The notes under the pieces were generated by a model, which saw only the letters and a list, made by a program, of their open reading frames with translations, made no database searches and was not told the origin of the DNA. A DNA stretch of 64,000 bases from Ascaphus truei (taxonomy: Eukaryota; Chordata; Amphibia; Anura; Ascaphidae). Location: contig CM071574.1 of assembly GCA_036426205.1 (NCBI GenBank), positions 11,288,099 to 11,352,098 of the forward strand, read 5' to 3'. This document shows positions 23,611 to 37,494 of this stretch, piece after piece (the first letter of the stretch is position 1; each line of letters begins with the position of its first letter). The position numbers were made by a program, and so were the translations under genes.

Positions 23611-24190
23611 AGTCAGGTCAAATGCTTCACATTGTACTTGAGTTTATCAATTTTAATTTCCTCCTGGTATCCCCATAATTTGTGCACAGATTTGCATTCT
23701 CTGCATTGCATTTCATGCCCACTAAATGGGTCGTAATTATATGTAAGTGATTAAAAAATGGGAGTGTTATGGGCAAATTTGCAGATCCTCCCCCAGGAAA
23801 TAAATTGAATCAAAGAACTAGTTAATCAATGGCAAATTAAAGAGCTTAAGTTAGTTGTTTGCCTTCATTACCATCAGGGATGATCAGTGATAGAAGCAGA
23901 ACTTATTAAAAGCAGGTTACACGCACATATCAAATCAGGAATTTCGAGAACAGGACAAACTTGAAAGAATGGGAGAAGCTACACTCCCTAAATATTTTAA
24001 AATACACATATCTGTTGGTGCAGCTGTGCTTTTGGAGGGAAACAAATGCCACAACATTAATCATAGAAATCCTAACTAATATAAAAACTATTGTAAAACA
24101 CCCAGTTTTAAATAAAGTAAGGACATATTGGAGAAAAAGCATGTATCACCTCCTAATTAGCATAATACTATAAGTCAAATTACAATGAAC
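23611..24190. other. DNA without a recognised feature
   Basis: AT-rich; nothing distinctive was seen on either strand. Confidence 0.4.
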
Positions 24191-24195
24191 TTAGC

Positions 24196-24516
24196 CAGGG
24201 GTGCGCAAACTGGGGGGCTCCTCCGCCAGGGGAGGTGGGAGATTTTTGTAGGGGGCGCGGTGGTTGCAGAGGCCCTGCACTCTTCCCCACGGCATTTCAA
24301 TTAAATGCCGCGGGATTGCGTTAGGCATCTGTAACCTATTACTTACCGAGATTCAGACGGCGGTTGACAAGTCGCCATGGCAATGCAGCGTCAAATGATG
24401 CCACGGGTTACATGATCCTGCGGTGCCATTTGACGCCGGGAACTGAGGTAAAGGGGGCGCGAGCACCAGGGGTAGCAGACAGGGGGAGGCGCATCTGCAA
24501 AAGTTTTTGCACCCTT
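24196..24516. mobile_element. hAT MITE with CAGGGGTGCGCAAA ends
   Basis: It opens CAGGGGTGCGCAAACTGG and closes TTTTTGCACCCTTG, a hAT-type inverted terminus. The interior shares blocks (GTCGCCATGGCAA, TTACATGA, CATTTGACGCCGGG, GCATTTCAATTAAATGCCG) with 63374-63694 in the opposite orientation. The target duplication is weak. Confidence 0.65.
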
Positions 24517-24563
24517 GAACTACAGTAAGCAGTACTATCCCACTAGATACATTCCAGTGATGG

Positions 24564-24612
<49 letters not shown>
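24564..24612. repeat. TAA trinucleotide microsatellite
   Basis: About 16 perfect TAA units. Confidence 0.97.
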
Positions 24613-24613
<1 letters not shown>

Positions 24614-25174
24614 TGGATAGACTATTATGGCCAACTCAAGTGAATTGGACATAAGGAATGATATTTACAAAGTAGCACTATGCAGTAAGACCACTTTAAG
24701 GGCCCGAAGACATGTTATGGCTCATTCACTTGAATGGGGGTGTCATCAGACAATGGAAGATTCTTAATAGAACAGCACCATCTAGTTAAAATAAGAGTTT
24801 TATAATAAGAAATAAACAAAGATGGCGAAGTTCTCCACAAAAATAATTGAATCCTAAAATCCTTAAACTAAAAGTAGGGTCTCCTTGACAAACACTTGTG
24901 TAAGAAGTACAATGATAAGACAAATATTTACTCTTCTGTTAAAGGAATTATTATATTTCTTCAAATACGCTTGGTGAGATTTCTTCGTAAAAAAAAAATA
25001 TTGGCACATTTCACCTGGTTTGCGATCTGTAGATCTGAGTTTCATGATGGTGCAATATCTGGGTATCAAGCACACTTGTAATAGATTTTTCTGGGATTTC
25101 CATCACTATTGTACTTATTTCTTGTATCTACTGTACTATATTGTTTTATGGGTTGCTCAATATATACTTTGTAC

Positions 25175-25364
25175 CTTGCTGTTTCCTGGGATCATAAATT
25201 TGGAGTCCAAACAACGGTGGCCTTTCATGTCTTAGAAGAGTAACATTTGTAGTTCTCAAATCCAACTGGAATATGGAGCCATTCATATAGTCAGTCCAAA
25301 AGATGTATTGACCATGATGGGACAGTCCAAATGGATGATTTAACTCTTTCCCACTACCTACTAC
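25175..25364 (-). CDS. LRP1B: LRP1B exon G: last visible blade of the second propeller
   Basis: The exon is 190 bp, phase 0 in and phase 1 out. The acceptor is TTTCTTTCAG with a long pyrimidine tract (the A run at 25371-25380 on the plus strand). The donor is CAGCAAG/GTACAA. It reads [69 protein letters not shown] is a YWTD blade, and [11 protein letters not shown] is the strand usual before the closing blade. The next exon should encode a cysteine-rich EGF-like module; it was not found between 25174 and 1 on the minus strand. Confidence 0.94.
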
Positions 25365-25893
25365 CTGAAAGAAAAAAAAAACATCAAGTGATAGTCAGAT
25401 AACAATACATTCATAATATACAGTTCATACTACATTCCTCACACAAGGGGTTGCAATCTTGTTTAGCATGTGAAAGTCATAAAAAGCAGGTTACTTAAGT
25501 AGAAGGAATTAATCTTTTATGCCAATTAACATCATCACTGGAGGTCCCTTGAAACGAGTATGATGTGCTAAAACGTTTTAATACAAGCTACGTAGGATAT
25601 GGTAAATGACAGTTCTGACTAACAAATGTCACTAGTAAAGGTACAATTCCTTCTGGGTGGACTGTATCATTTGCCTTTAATTCTCATTGACCTCTTAATC
25701 ACATACTTCATGTGACCTCATCCCCATGGTGGTATTTTTCAGAAATATTGATGTAAAAACATTGTTAGTGTAAGACGCTAACAGAAACTGCTTTAATAAT
25801 CAACCTTTCCCAAAATATGTGAAATTATAGCATTAATACAACAGATTCGATAAAAATAAGCTATGTAGAATCAAATAATTATATTTAATTTAC

Positions 25894-26113
25894 CTTTCTG
25901 AGGGTCCCATTTAAGAAGATCTGTTCAATGTGGTCATAATAAGCATCACACCAGTACAATACACTGTTTTCATGGTCTAGTGATAACCCATTTGGCCATA
26001 ACATCTTTGATGTCACGAAAATCTGTCTTTTAAAGCCATTCATCCATGCCTTTTCAATTCTTCCCACGCTGTCCCCTATTTCATCTTCCTCCCAGTCTGT
26101 CCAGTACATCCAG
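25894..26113 (-). CDS. LRP1B: LRP1B exon F: two YWTD blades of the second propeller
   Basis: The exon is 220 bp, phase 2 in and phase 0 out. The acceptor is CCGTAG before 26113 and the donor is GTAAAT after AGAAAG. It reads [73 protein letters not shown]. The canonical YWTD is intact and the next blade is YWCD. NGT is a potential N-glycosylation site. The upstream G (NG of exon E) joins to W, as in the LRP1 sequence [13 protein letters not shown]. This exon and exon G are separated by only 529 bp. Confidence 0.95.
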
Positions 26114-29100
26114 CTACGGAATGACAATAAAAAAAGATGATTCTATTTGTAGGCGTTTTGTGCCCAAAACATTTTTTTGTTTCCTTCAGAATAAATATTA
26201 TAGGCAAATAAAAATGCAGATTGTATATGCTGTAAATCCAATGAGCTCAACATGCCTATTGTATTTCATAATTATGTGAAATAAGTTTACTCCAATTAAA
26301 GATGCAAAACGTTTTGCTGTCTTTAAAAGTTGATAACGCATGACAAATTAACAAAAAAAAATTCCTTAAAGCTTCTTATTACGTATTGTCTCCAATATAT
26401 ATATATATACAACTTTGAAAAACTGTCTGTTTCTCAAATTTCTTTTTAAAAAGTACTACATGAGAATAATGTGGAAAACATGCCTAAATTATAGGAGTAT
26501 CTAGAATACATTAAATATCTGCAGCTCTGTAAAAAAAAAAAACTGTGTGATTCACATCATATTGTACACAACAAAATATGAAGATATCAGGGGGTATTTG
26601 CTTAACTTTTGAATTGTTCTCTTATTTTGGATCCTGGTGTCTCACTGCTCAGACATTTAATAAAAAAAGGACAATGTTTAGTAATTAACTAAAATGTTAA
26701 AATAATGTGACCTGTACACCAGGTTTTAATTACATTATAAAAAAAAATGACCAGCCTTTTTTTAGAATGCTAAAGTAAAGGTCTTTTCTTTTATGAATAA
26801 CATACTGTATAAAGCATATCGAGCTACACTATTATTTGTTTCACAACATTTTAAGCATCCATTAACAAAATCTGCATCCCTTCAGTTATTTATACATTTG
26901 AAGATGCCTGAAACTACATTGAAATCTGTAATCATTGTGTTTTTCGAGCAAACTAAACGATGTCTGCCTGCCTGAAGCAATGGATCTTTATATTGAATAT
27001 ACATATACATGTATCATCCTATCAGCGAAAAGAACATATCTTTGTTTCTGACATTTGAAAGGGTAATAATTCACTAATGTTTTGACCTAAGTTAAAGATG
27101 TCAATCATCATGCCTTGTTAATAAAGCATGCGATCACTGAAGATCAATTCACAGCTAAATATGCCCCATAGCTTACTTGGATGAGGTAAACAAATAATTA
27201 AACAGTAAACTACAGGTAAATGCTATAGGTTTGGTTATATAATCAATATGCAGCATCTTAGTTTAATGTAAATAATGCACACCTGTAAAAAATGTAGGTA
27301 GTATCCTAGGGACAATTAGCTGTTTATTACTTGTTCTTCTCCTTCCCAGATAATACTACAAAAGGGAGGGTAATGTACTTGTAGAAATGTAGAGGCAGGA
27401 GAAAAAGCAATTTAAATGCCCTTGCCTTTAAGCAGAGCAATAAATCTGAATGGAACTACATTACATTAAACAGTGTTAGCTATCACTATGATCTGCACAT
27501 CACTTGTCTAGAAGTGATACAGACAACCTTTTAGGTCTGGGTCAATATTCTTCCCACAATGTTGAGAAACACAATAAATCAATAAAAGTCCTAAACATTT
27601 ATATGACTTGTTAAAGGGCAATTACTGTTTCTTCTTCACTTGTTCAAGTTACAAATGGTTTGTCACAATTATGCTAGGAACTGAATGACAATGCCACTTA
27701 ACATGTTCCAGTGGTTTATAGTCAATGCTTATCTTATACACAGCCTTCCTCCATTCTTTTTCCATCATATAGGTTCTCACGTAAAAGATTCTTCTGTTTT
27801 TATACTAACAAGGATTCTCATCTTGTGAGTATTTTAAACAGAAACAAGAACAGATTAAATAAAGATATAGGGGGCTCTATAGTGCCAATCACAGGACACA
27901 ATTGCATAGAAACGCCCACTGATTTCAATGGGAGTTTCTGTGATAGTGGCCGAATCCACAGTTTAATGAATGATCTGGGGTTAAATCCTACTCATCTCTC
28001 CCCAAAACATGGTGTTCTTACTCTAGTGATGGGCTTTAAGGTCTATATACCTCATACAGTGTAACAAACCTAAATATAATAATCCTGATGCTGTTGTTTG
28101 ATACATGTGATGTTGCTTTAGCAGAAGGGAGACTTTGCTAAATCATCCCATGTTTTCTATAATAATTCTGTTAAATTAATATCCCACTGCACAAACTAAA
28201 TCTTAAATACTGCGTCCATCACAATGATGGTTTGCTTGCCATTTATATAATTTTTATTAGAAATGTACAATAATTGACCTCTAGTTTAACAACAATTTAT
28301 TCTGGACAGCAACCATTTTTTTGTTGCACAATTATTGTAGGTAGGTAGGTATCACCAGATTTACTTGCAGATTAATGGAACAACAATGAGGACACATTTT
28401 CCCCCAAATAATGTTGGATTATTTATAATATTTTGGGAGGAAAGACATGTTTAATAATAATCCCTTCAAGAAGTATTGGTGTAGATATATTGATGATATT
28501 CTTATATATTCTGAATATTCTGAGGACCTGGCTTCTTTTATTGATCCTCACTATTTAGTATAATTCTATTGTAATTAAGAATTTCATTAAATAGGTTGAT
28601 TTTAATTCTTATTTGGATTATTGAAAAAATTGTCTCAGTAATATAATTAAGAGCAATTGCTCTAGTCTAATGATTGAGATTTTGCAGATCAATTGATATT
28701 AACCCAAAGGGTATGAATCCTAAATTGTTATGGCTGTGAGACTCTTTGTATGCCAAAGGAAAGGAAGGTAGTCCCAGATTTCGTTAAAGTCCCTATTTTT
28801 ATTATCTTTTGCAATCAATATAATTTCAAGATTTACCAATACTTAGGAAACACTGGGAATGACTGCATTTTGATCCAATTCTGAGTAGTACAATTAGTTA
28901 TCAGGCCAAAATTGTTTTTAATAAGCTCAAAATTGGAAAAGCATACTGCACTGGTTTCCAGTTTGCTTAATGACTAATAGCCAAATGCAAAATGTCTCTT
29001 TCCTTGCCAAAACAAAAGGAATAATCATGTCTCGAGCCAACAATGTTACAGCTGCAACAACAGGGCAATATTTTGAGGTTCCAGATTTTATCAATTGTAA

Positions 29101-30172
29101 TTTGTGGTCTATGTTATTTATTTGCTTAAAACGATCAGAACTCTCAAGACCCAAATGGGGATTCCCACAGTTTGAGATGTAGAGGACTAGAACAGATCCA
29201 AAGAAATCCAAGAGGGGGGAATAGAGATGTTAGATTGCAGCAGAGAGAGCAGAATTGGATTTTAAAGTTTCAAATCAAGGCTCCAGCTGGTCTAAAGAAG
29301 ATGGTAGAATTATTCCTTTTTAAAAATGTACTTCTTACTGGTTTGTGAGTATAACATTCAGAGATATATCTGATATACCCAGTGTTCCTGCAATACTACT
29401 CTATGTTGTTCTCTTTTTCCTTCTCCGTGGTACATATCCTCCACTCCCCTGCTGTGTAAATAAATTCTATATACTCTGAACCAGCTGTTCAGGCCGTTTT
29501 AGAAAAAAACAAAACATTGATGTCAATGGGGATTTTATACTTGAATGCTTCTCTGTTGCCTCTGTTTACGGTTTTGTCTATATGAATAATTAGTTATTTT
29601 GTTTTTTAGTACTTTATTTTGTCTGGGGTTACCATGGAAACCTTATATGACTTACTGTGTGGAAGCTAACGGCCAGTTAAAAGTTCCAGGGATCCCAATA
29701 TTGGACTGAAATTTCAAAAATAATAAAGGGGAAAACAAAAAAGCAGGATGCAAAACATAAGAGTATTCTGTATGTCCTGATTCATTATGTCTTGGTTTGC
29801 ACAAAAACAAGTTAGAATTTTTTTTTCTAAAAAAGAAAACAAGATTGCACATGATATTGTCCTTTCAAAATATGAAATGCAAATGATAATTGAATGTGGA
29901 AGCTTCCTTGACAGTGGATTTAAATGGTAGATATCAACTTCATTCTAATTACTGAGACAGAAAAAATACCTGAGTGTGTGTATAAATAAGAATTACAAAT
30001 GAGCAGAAGTCATTATGTGGAAAAGCCAAAGTATAAACCCAGTGAGCGCCCTGTGTTTAATATGGATAACTATGAGGTCCATTCATTGCCATTGGGGTTA
30101 TCTTTGCTCCCATTGAGCGCATAGGTAAACACACTAGCAATCAATGGGTGTATTGGCTAGTATTATGTTTTA
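26114..30172. other. LRP1B intron: 4 kb without recognised feature
   Basis: This is the 3' part of the 6.7 kb intron between exons E and F. Long A and T runs and a short TA run at 26397-26408 are present. I found no further exon, no transposon ends and no RNA gene. A single MITE-like start (GGGGGCTCTATAGTGCC, 27869) has no partner. Confidence 0.5.
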
Positions 30173-30402
30173 ATGTTTATTGTGGGTAGCGGGGGTGGGT
30201 GAAGGTGGTATTTGGCCTGTGGTGGGTGTTTATTTCTACCGGGTATGTAGCGGGAGGGGTTAACCCCTTCATTACCATAGCAGTAGTAACCACCAAGGTA
30301 ATGAAGATATTAACTCCGCCCGCAACCCTCCCAAAAGCCCTAAACACCCACCACGGGTCGAATACCACCATCACTCACCCCCAATTCCCCAATAAACTGG
30401 GC
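30173..30402. repeat. Palindromic repeat with TTAACCCCTTCATTACC motif
   Basis: Arms 30173-30290 and 30291-30402 are imperfect reverse complements (GTGGGTGTTTATTTCTACC region against GCCCTAAACACCCACCAC). A related single copy is at 34640-34830. Both strands are open over 65-75 codons because of the symmetry, so they are not genes. Confidence 0.65.
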
Positions 30403-31510
30403 ACTAAACCAGGCACTGGTGTTTAACCCCTTCAATACCTTAGCAGTTAGCCGCTATGGTAATGAAGCTGCCTGTAAATGTAGTTTTATTACATAGTATA
30501 GAAGCAAGGGGTCTCTGGAGCTGGTATTAATGTGTATCGGATTCAATACGATGCAATAAAAAAAATTCAATTCCCACTTGCTGGCCTCGATGAGATTTTC
30601 ATAGCTCTTTTTGAGCTCCCACTCGGTGTGTTTGGGCCACGGCGCTACTGCTCTGGGAGATGCACTTCCTGACAGATCCTCGTAGCTTTCTGAATAGCAA
30701 ACTTGCCAAATCGTTTGGGAAGTGCTGAAAAAGCTCGATGAGTTAGGCCTCAGTGTGTTTGCTCCCCAATGATCTTCCAGGTTCTGAAGTTGCAAATATA
30801 TAAATATACAACTGTGCATACATTTATACGCACAAATACATACAGTACTACTGTACACTAGAAGTGTGGCAACCTTTCACATGCCTAAGCGATCTTTGCA
30901 TATTTGACCCTATTTAGTTCCGTGAAAAAGTTACCTTTGACACAAAACTTTGCTTAACGCTAAAAAGTCAATGGGCAAAAAGTCATTTCAATTACTTTTA
31001 CTTTTGAAATTCAATCCAACTTTAAAGTATCAAGGCTGCTATTTCCCACTTTTATTTATTTTTTGCTAGATTTGCTAATTTGTGCAAACTTTTCACACAT
31101 CCCTAACCGAGAGTAATGGTGGGGTAACAGGCTGCTCAAATCACGCTCAGATGTATAACATTTTAAATGTGGGGACATCGTTCTTTTTCTGATTGGAATA
31201 AAAGTCAATGTGAACAGACCTGGGTCAAATGTAAGAAATGTGATTTCTCATCCATAACACTAACAGTGAAACAAGAAAACAAAGTCCATTTGCATTGCCT
31301 TAATGTGATCGCAACAACAATGACATCATCATCTTCTGCCATCTAGATTGCATTCATTGCTCACCTACAAAATGAGCCGATAGCTCATGACAGCCACAAC
31401 CTAATGGACCTCTTGGAGTGGTGGGTACGTTATGGAGGCTCCAAAGGGTGAACAGTGTTGGTTGGTACAGCATACCCGTACTTCACCTGAATTTTCTCCA
31501 CCACTATTGT
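30403..31510. other. LRP1B intron stretch with repeat fragments
   Basis: CAAGGGGTCTCTGGAGCTGG near 30508 resembles one end of the inverted-repeat element at 52793-53131. The rest shows no distinctive structure. Confidence 0.4.
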
Positions 31511-31518
31511 TTCTTTAC

Positions 31519-31908
31519 TAGAGATGGGTGAATTTGCCGAAATCCGTTTCCCAGATTGTCACCGATGTTACCCCCAAAATCTGTTTCACGATGAAAAATC
31601 CGCAAATGGATTTGGGCGGTTTTATTACGCGTGGATTCATCAAGAACTGCCACTGGATATAACTCGTGGCCAGATTTATAGAATCCAATCCGTGGATTCA
31701 GCAATTCATTGGCGGATTCTTATAAATCAGCCGATTGGATTCTACAAATCTGTCCACAGGTTGCGGAATCCGCACAGTGTATTGCTAATAACAATTAAAA
31801 ATCCCCCAAACGCCCTTTTTGACATTGATCTGCTGAAATCCGCGGGCCAACAGAACCGGCCGATCCGCTGCGGATCCAAATTTACAAAAAAACATTTGCC
31901 CATCTCTA
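31519..31908. mobile_element. hAT MITE with TAGAGATGGG ends, 390 bp
   Basis: The ends TAGAGATGGGTGAATTTG and CATTTGCCCATCTCTA are inverted repeats. The flanking 8-mers TTCTTTAC (31511-31518) and CTCTTTAC (31909-31916) differ by one base and read as a hAT target duplication. The interior has repeated GGATTC and AATCCG motifs and no transposase. Confidence 0.8.
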
Positions 31909-32807
31909 CTCTTTACCGTTCTGTCTTCCTTGCAGGGGCTCAATAAGAGATTGGGGTATTATGAAATTGGCAATATAGCCTTGGTGTCTTTATAACTCAT
32001 GCAAGAACTGGTGCACTTGCGTACAGTTTTCTGCCACGACACTCGAAGCGTTGCTGGTTTTAAACCAAACTGTATTTTCAAATAAAGTATAGTGTAAGGA
32101 CAAAGTTTGAAAAATGGTAAAACAATATTCACTGTCGGCACTATTTTTTTTTTTTAAACTGGTAGAATTTTGCAGGCATTGCTCATTATTAAAATGAAAC
32201 TGTTTAACGCAAAATGTAAATGAAAAACAAGCCCTTTATACATGATGTAAATCTTTAAAACAAAACAACCATAGAGAAGGTTATTTTATGAAGAGATATA
32301 ATATGGTTCACTGGGATTCATATGGATCATGTCAAGTAGATTTTCAATGGTACAGTATGTTCATTCCAATTTTCTCCTATCTCTAGAAAGCACATTAATG
32401 CAGCAGAAAGAGGCCAGATTGAAATTGCAATTGATTTGTCCATTCCTAATTTACATGGAATTTGGCAACTTTCATTCCTTGGGGACCTGTCACTTGTTTT
32501 ATTAGTAAAATGGCATAATTGTGTGATGTCCACTGAAGATTGAAGAAACCATCTTCTAAATTAACCTGATAAAACAATTGTCAAGTATGTAATTGCTACA
32601 ACGTAACCATGTGCACATACATTGAAGAACCAGGGTATCAAAACAGAACAAATAAGCACTGGTGTATATCTTATATAACATTTTCATCCATGTTTGGTGC
32701 TCTAAGAATCCAACTAATGAACCCCAGATTAGTTTTAGAAACCTCATTTATTTACCCACTTTGTTAGAATAAGCATTAGAGAGTGTTTTTCTCTGTATAA
32801 GCTCTTA

Positions 32808-33041
<234 letters not shown>

Positions 33042-33591
33042 TTAGAACTCAGCAAAGAATATTCATGACTGTATAATGCCAAGGGAATTATATTTTTTAC
33101 ATTAGCTTTGCCAGTGTCTGAGTGGTCATCAAATTATCCAAAGAATTCTTGACAGCCAGCTAAGAAATCTTCCAATTTAACGTGTATGTTTTGTTTCTTG
33201 CCTGTGGGTCTCAGTCCTATGTTTGAACTTTACTATCATTAAAATGGTAGGGGATTATTTGATTAGACAAACACATTTGACAACCATTGTAACAACCATA
33301 AAGAACACTAGTCATTGCGTATGATGATCACTCATGAAGTGAGAAACAATATATTTAATTAATGCTGTTGTCAAAGGTGATATTAGAAATCATGGGCTAC
33401 CACTATTAAAAATATAGGCACTGAAAAGGGAAAACAATGCTGTAGCCCTTAAGAAAATAACAAAAGCCTGGAGAAATTCATCTACTTCTTAGTGTTCTTT
33501 CAAAAAACATCAGTTCCTTTCAGCTAAAGTGGGCTCCTTTTTGAGCACTGGTGTCTTTCCATATGTTATTTAGAGGGAGGAGGTTTGAGGG

Positions 33592-33665
33592 GATATATAT
33601 ATATAGCCCACCTGTATATATACAGTATACATGAAAATATATATATATATATGTGTGTGTGTAAA
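33592..33665. repeat. TA/TG microsatellites at the edge of PLE copy 3
   Basis: TA runs at 33592-33604 and 33637-33651, then GTGTGTGTG, directly joined to the 3' terminus of the inverted PLE copy. Confidence 0.85.
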
Positions 33666-34330
33666 GGTATCTGCACCGTGTTAGCCGAGCTTTAATAATC
33701 AAAAACGAATAAACAATACCGTTCTGTGGCTAACTAAATGCTTTTATTTGTGCGAGCTTTCGAGATACACTAATCTTTTGTTCCGGCGGTGTTCCAATGG
33801 ATAAAGCAAGAAAGGTTTAACTTAAAAACAGTACATATTGGAATGTTATCTGTGACTGAAACCTATCCCTCCTCCTGTGCTGTATGTGATTTATGACTTG
33901 AGGTCTTAAATGTCCCTGAATGTTATTGATGTAAGAATGTGTGTATGTGTGGGTATTATGTAGGTAAATACAAATTTATAAAGCGCCCACAGTGTATAAG
34001 ACACTTTACAAAAGGTGTTTGTGGAGTGGGAGTGTATACCAATGGTGTGGGTAGGTGCAGAAATGTAAGAGGGTGTTGCAATACTATAAGTGTGTGTGGA
34101 AACTATGTGGTCCCTATTAGTATATAGGGATGGAATTACATTGTGTATTTGTATGTGTAAGAGACAGCTGTGTGTGCATTCATATAGCTCAGTATGTAAA
34201 GACATGGCCTTCAGCACTCATGGGAAGAGAGTTCTTGTGTCAGTAGTGACTCATGAAACTGTGGTCTCAGTTTAAGCCACCACTAAGTGTCCCGACCAGT
34301 TGCATAAATTTGTATTCATGCAACTAGACT
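33666..34330 (-). mobile_element. Penelope-like element, inverted and diverged copy 3
   Basis: On the minus strand it runs from CATGAATACAAATTTATGCA (truncated endonuclease tail) through the 3' untranslated region to GGCTAACACGG near 33680. The hairpin is altered (33745-33790), as is much of the sequence, so this is the oldest of the four copies. It has no intact coding sequence. Confidence 0.75.
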
Positions 34331-34639
34331 TCTGTATACCGCAAACCTACAGACAGATCCAGCTATTTGAGGGACAGCAGCTTCCACCTGACACACACTA
34401 AACATGCAACTATCTTTGTATTATTTTGTTGGCTCCTGGTTTGAATTGGTATGTTGACTAGTTGTTTTATTAATTAATTCCTTTGTTGGCTACTAGTTAA
34501 AATTATTTAATTGTTTTGTTGGTTAGTGCTTTTATTAATTGAATTTGTTGGCTTGTGTTTTTATTTATTGTGGTGTTTTATTGTGTATGTATTATTATTG
34601 TGTATTTTGGGCCTTCATGTATTTTAATTAGAGTGACCA

Positions 34640-34830
34640 TTGACTGCTATAGTGGCTTATGATTTACCACTATTCAAATCAATGGGTACAGGGTGGGTAT
34701 AGTTGGTCCGGGGTGGGTGGTTAGGCTTCTCGCGTGGGTAGAGGGGAGGGTGGGTTAACCCCTTAATTACTATAGCGGTTATTAGCCGTCAAGCTGATGA
34801 AGGGGTTAGGGGCCATTAGATTGTTTTTTT
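34640..34830. repeat. Dispersed repeat with TTAACCCCTTAATTACTATA
   Basis: It shares the GGGTTAACCCCTT core and GTGGGTGG blocks with the palindrome at 30173-30402 and continues into GCAACGGAGAACATGGCCCT, whose like is at 40030. Class unknown. Confidence 0.45.
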
Positions 34831-35602
34831 TCATGTATTATTTCTGGCAACGGAGAACATGGCCCTGCAATATGCTGATGAGGATGCCCCTTGTTTGTTT
34901 TAATAATGGGCAAATTAGCTATAATCCAAATCTGGATAAAAGTTATTTTGCCCATTACTGTACTGCATGTGTTGGGGGGGGTGGGGGGATTTATTGCAAT
35001 GTATTAGGAAAAGCAGTTACAAAATCCTTTGGCCAACGTGTATAAATGAAGTTCGGGAAGTAAGATCCCATAAGTAAGTACAATAATGACAATAGATAAC
35101 TTGGATATTGTGGCTATTACTAAGAGATGATACAATGGAAATTGGGACTCAGCATAGCTATACCAGACTCAGCCAGAAGCAGGGAGATCCTGGATTCATT
35201 CAAAGGGACATTTATCAAGCAATTAGTGAAAGAGCAAACTTACAATACAGCAATCTGGGACAAAATACTGACCAATGGGGACAGAGTATCAGATGTACGT
35301 CTGATTTGTGGGTTCCAGTGATCATCTATCAGTGTGATTTTGTATAAAGACAGAGGCTGAGTCATACCACACAAAACAAAAGTTTTAGATTTTCGAAAGG
35401 GTTAGCGTTTCAGATATGGGATTAGGGATTCATTGGCAGGGTGGAGAGTGCAGAAGTGGAGAGAAAAACTAAAATATGCAAAACTAAAAGCCTCAGACCA
35501 TTGTCTTAAGCATGGTTAGTAAATATTAAAGGAAAAAAAAGTATGGTTTTCAAAGGAAGAAGCAGGAATTGGAAAAGCTAAAAAGAAATGTTTTACCAAA
35601 TA

Positions 35603-36523
35603 CAGCTGAACCCCATTATAACACAGTCCTTGGGGGCCACAAAATGAGACTGCGTTATAACCGGCTCGTGTTAAAATTTTGGCGCGTGAGGATTTACCGA
35701 CATCTAGATCTCTCTCTTTGCTGTTAACTCTCTCCTCACTTCATAGGGCTGTGTCCACGTGCTGTCCTCTCTGCTGCTGTTAGCTCTTGTGTGTGGCATG
35801 GCACAACACACATTTTTAAAAACATTCTATTCAATGCTTTATTGCTAACAGACACATACACACATACACCATGTGGGAATTGAACATTAATATTAATTAA
35901 TACATTTTATATAACACACATGCAGGGATTGAACTCAGAACCTTTCATATACTTGTACCAATGCTTTACCTCTACACCACAGGCTTGGTGTAGCCTCTAC
36001 AGCACATTGCCACATTATAAAAAATTAAAATAATAATTTAAAAATAATAATTTATAAATTATGCAATAAAATAATAATTTATAAATTATTATTTTAATTT
36101 TTGTATAAATTATAAATTATACCGTATCATACAGGAATCAAACCCAGGATATTTCATATGCTAGCTTGATTCTGTACCTCTACACCACAGGGACTGTGTG
36201 ATGTCATAGACCTTTGAAAGAAACTTAACATTTACATAGTAGACTGTGCACTGTGGCAAAGTGTTGTAGAGGAAAAAGCCTGTGGTGTAGAGGTAAAGCA
36301 TTGGTACCAGTATATGGAAGGTCTTGACAGCTGCAGAGAGGAGAGCACATGGACACAGCCATATAAAGTGAGGAGAGAGCTGAGAGCAAAGAGGAGAGAG
36401 ATCTAGATGCCGGTAAGTCCTCACGCGTCAAAATGGAGGTTTTCAAATCTCTGGAGCCACGCTAAGACCGCGTTGTACGCGGATTCGTGTTGTAGCGGAT
36501 CGCGCTATAACGAGGTTGAGCTT
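35603..36523. mobile_element. TA-flanked foldback element, ~0.92 kb
   Basis: The terminal repeats CAGCTGAACCCCATTATAAC and the complement of GTTATAGCG-type sequence at 36496-36523 form an imperfect 26 bp inverted repeat, with TA on both sides (35601-35602, 36524-36525). Long inner arms also pair: 35680-35800 (GAGGATTTACCGACATCTAG, CTGTGTCCACGTGCTGTCC) with 36310-36430. Further in, TACCTCTACACCACAGGC (35969-) pairs with its complement near 36275. The centre is AT-rich. It is a non-autonomous Tc1/mariner- or pogo-like element with a very long hairpin structure. Confidence 0.75.
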
Positions 36524-37494
36524 TATAAGCAGATTCAGAGGGAGCAGGATAGAGAATTATATCAGATTAGGCAGAATGAGGCACAGCAAATACTCAGATG
36601 TACAAAGGTGCAAGCAGAAGACAAAATAACTCAGTCAGTAAAGAAGGAGGACAAAGCCTGTTTTTAGGTATATACTGTACTTTACTGTAATTAGTTCTGT
36701 AGTACTAGATATTTACTGCATTTTTTTTTTAATTCAACTCAATGCCATTTTAATGAATTTTAATACACTGAGCATCCTTTGATTTCTACAGCTGGTTTTA
36801 GCCCACCTCTCCAGCAGTGCAAAATATTTGTAACTTTCCTGTTTGTGATAATTTGTTGCCAATATTCCCAGCAGTTTGAGCTGCAAACTGTAAGAATAGA
36901 TAATGTTACCGTAGTAATTTAAGAATACCCTATAGGTGCTGATTTACACTGACTGAAGAATTGATTGAAACTTAAATTCAGCCATTTAGTGAACCCTGGG
37001 AAGCAGGATCTTTGCTGATCAATTTTGGGAGAACAAATCAATTGGCAGCTTAGGTAATTCATTTTCAATAAAGGTAATCAAAGGCTGCATATATTAAAAC
37101 AAATGTTTTTTTTTTAAGTGCCGCATGACATGCCTCTTTAAAACAATAGACCTTATTCAATATGCAGTGATTGAATATCATCCCCATGCTAGGAAATATT
37201 TTAGTCCCTTTAATTTAAAAGGAGCTGATCTTTTTTTCTGGGGAAGTGGCTTCAAATCATATTGAAAAAAGGCAAATAAGAATGTACAATTATTTAATAA
37301 TAATCCCGGAAATACACATGGCCATTAATGGCCAGAGTGTAGACATTAAACTCCATGGTCATTAATGGTCAGGTAGTGCCATGCCCTGCGGGGAATATTA
37401 CTATTAAAGGGTAATTTGGTTAATTTTGAATAATAATAATAGTAATACAAAAAGTACCAATGCCCCCCCCCGCTCCTAAAGTCAGTTTACATAC

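Noticed and set aside
30177..30426. Mirror-image open frames on both strands
   Set aside because: Product of the palindromic repeat: the two translations resemble one another because the arms are inverted.
35095..35350. Possible LINE endonuclease start (NLDIVAITKR)
   Set aside because: NLDIVAIT resembles CR1/L2 endonuclease sequence, but the following residues do not continue the domain and a stop occurs soon. It could not be supported.
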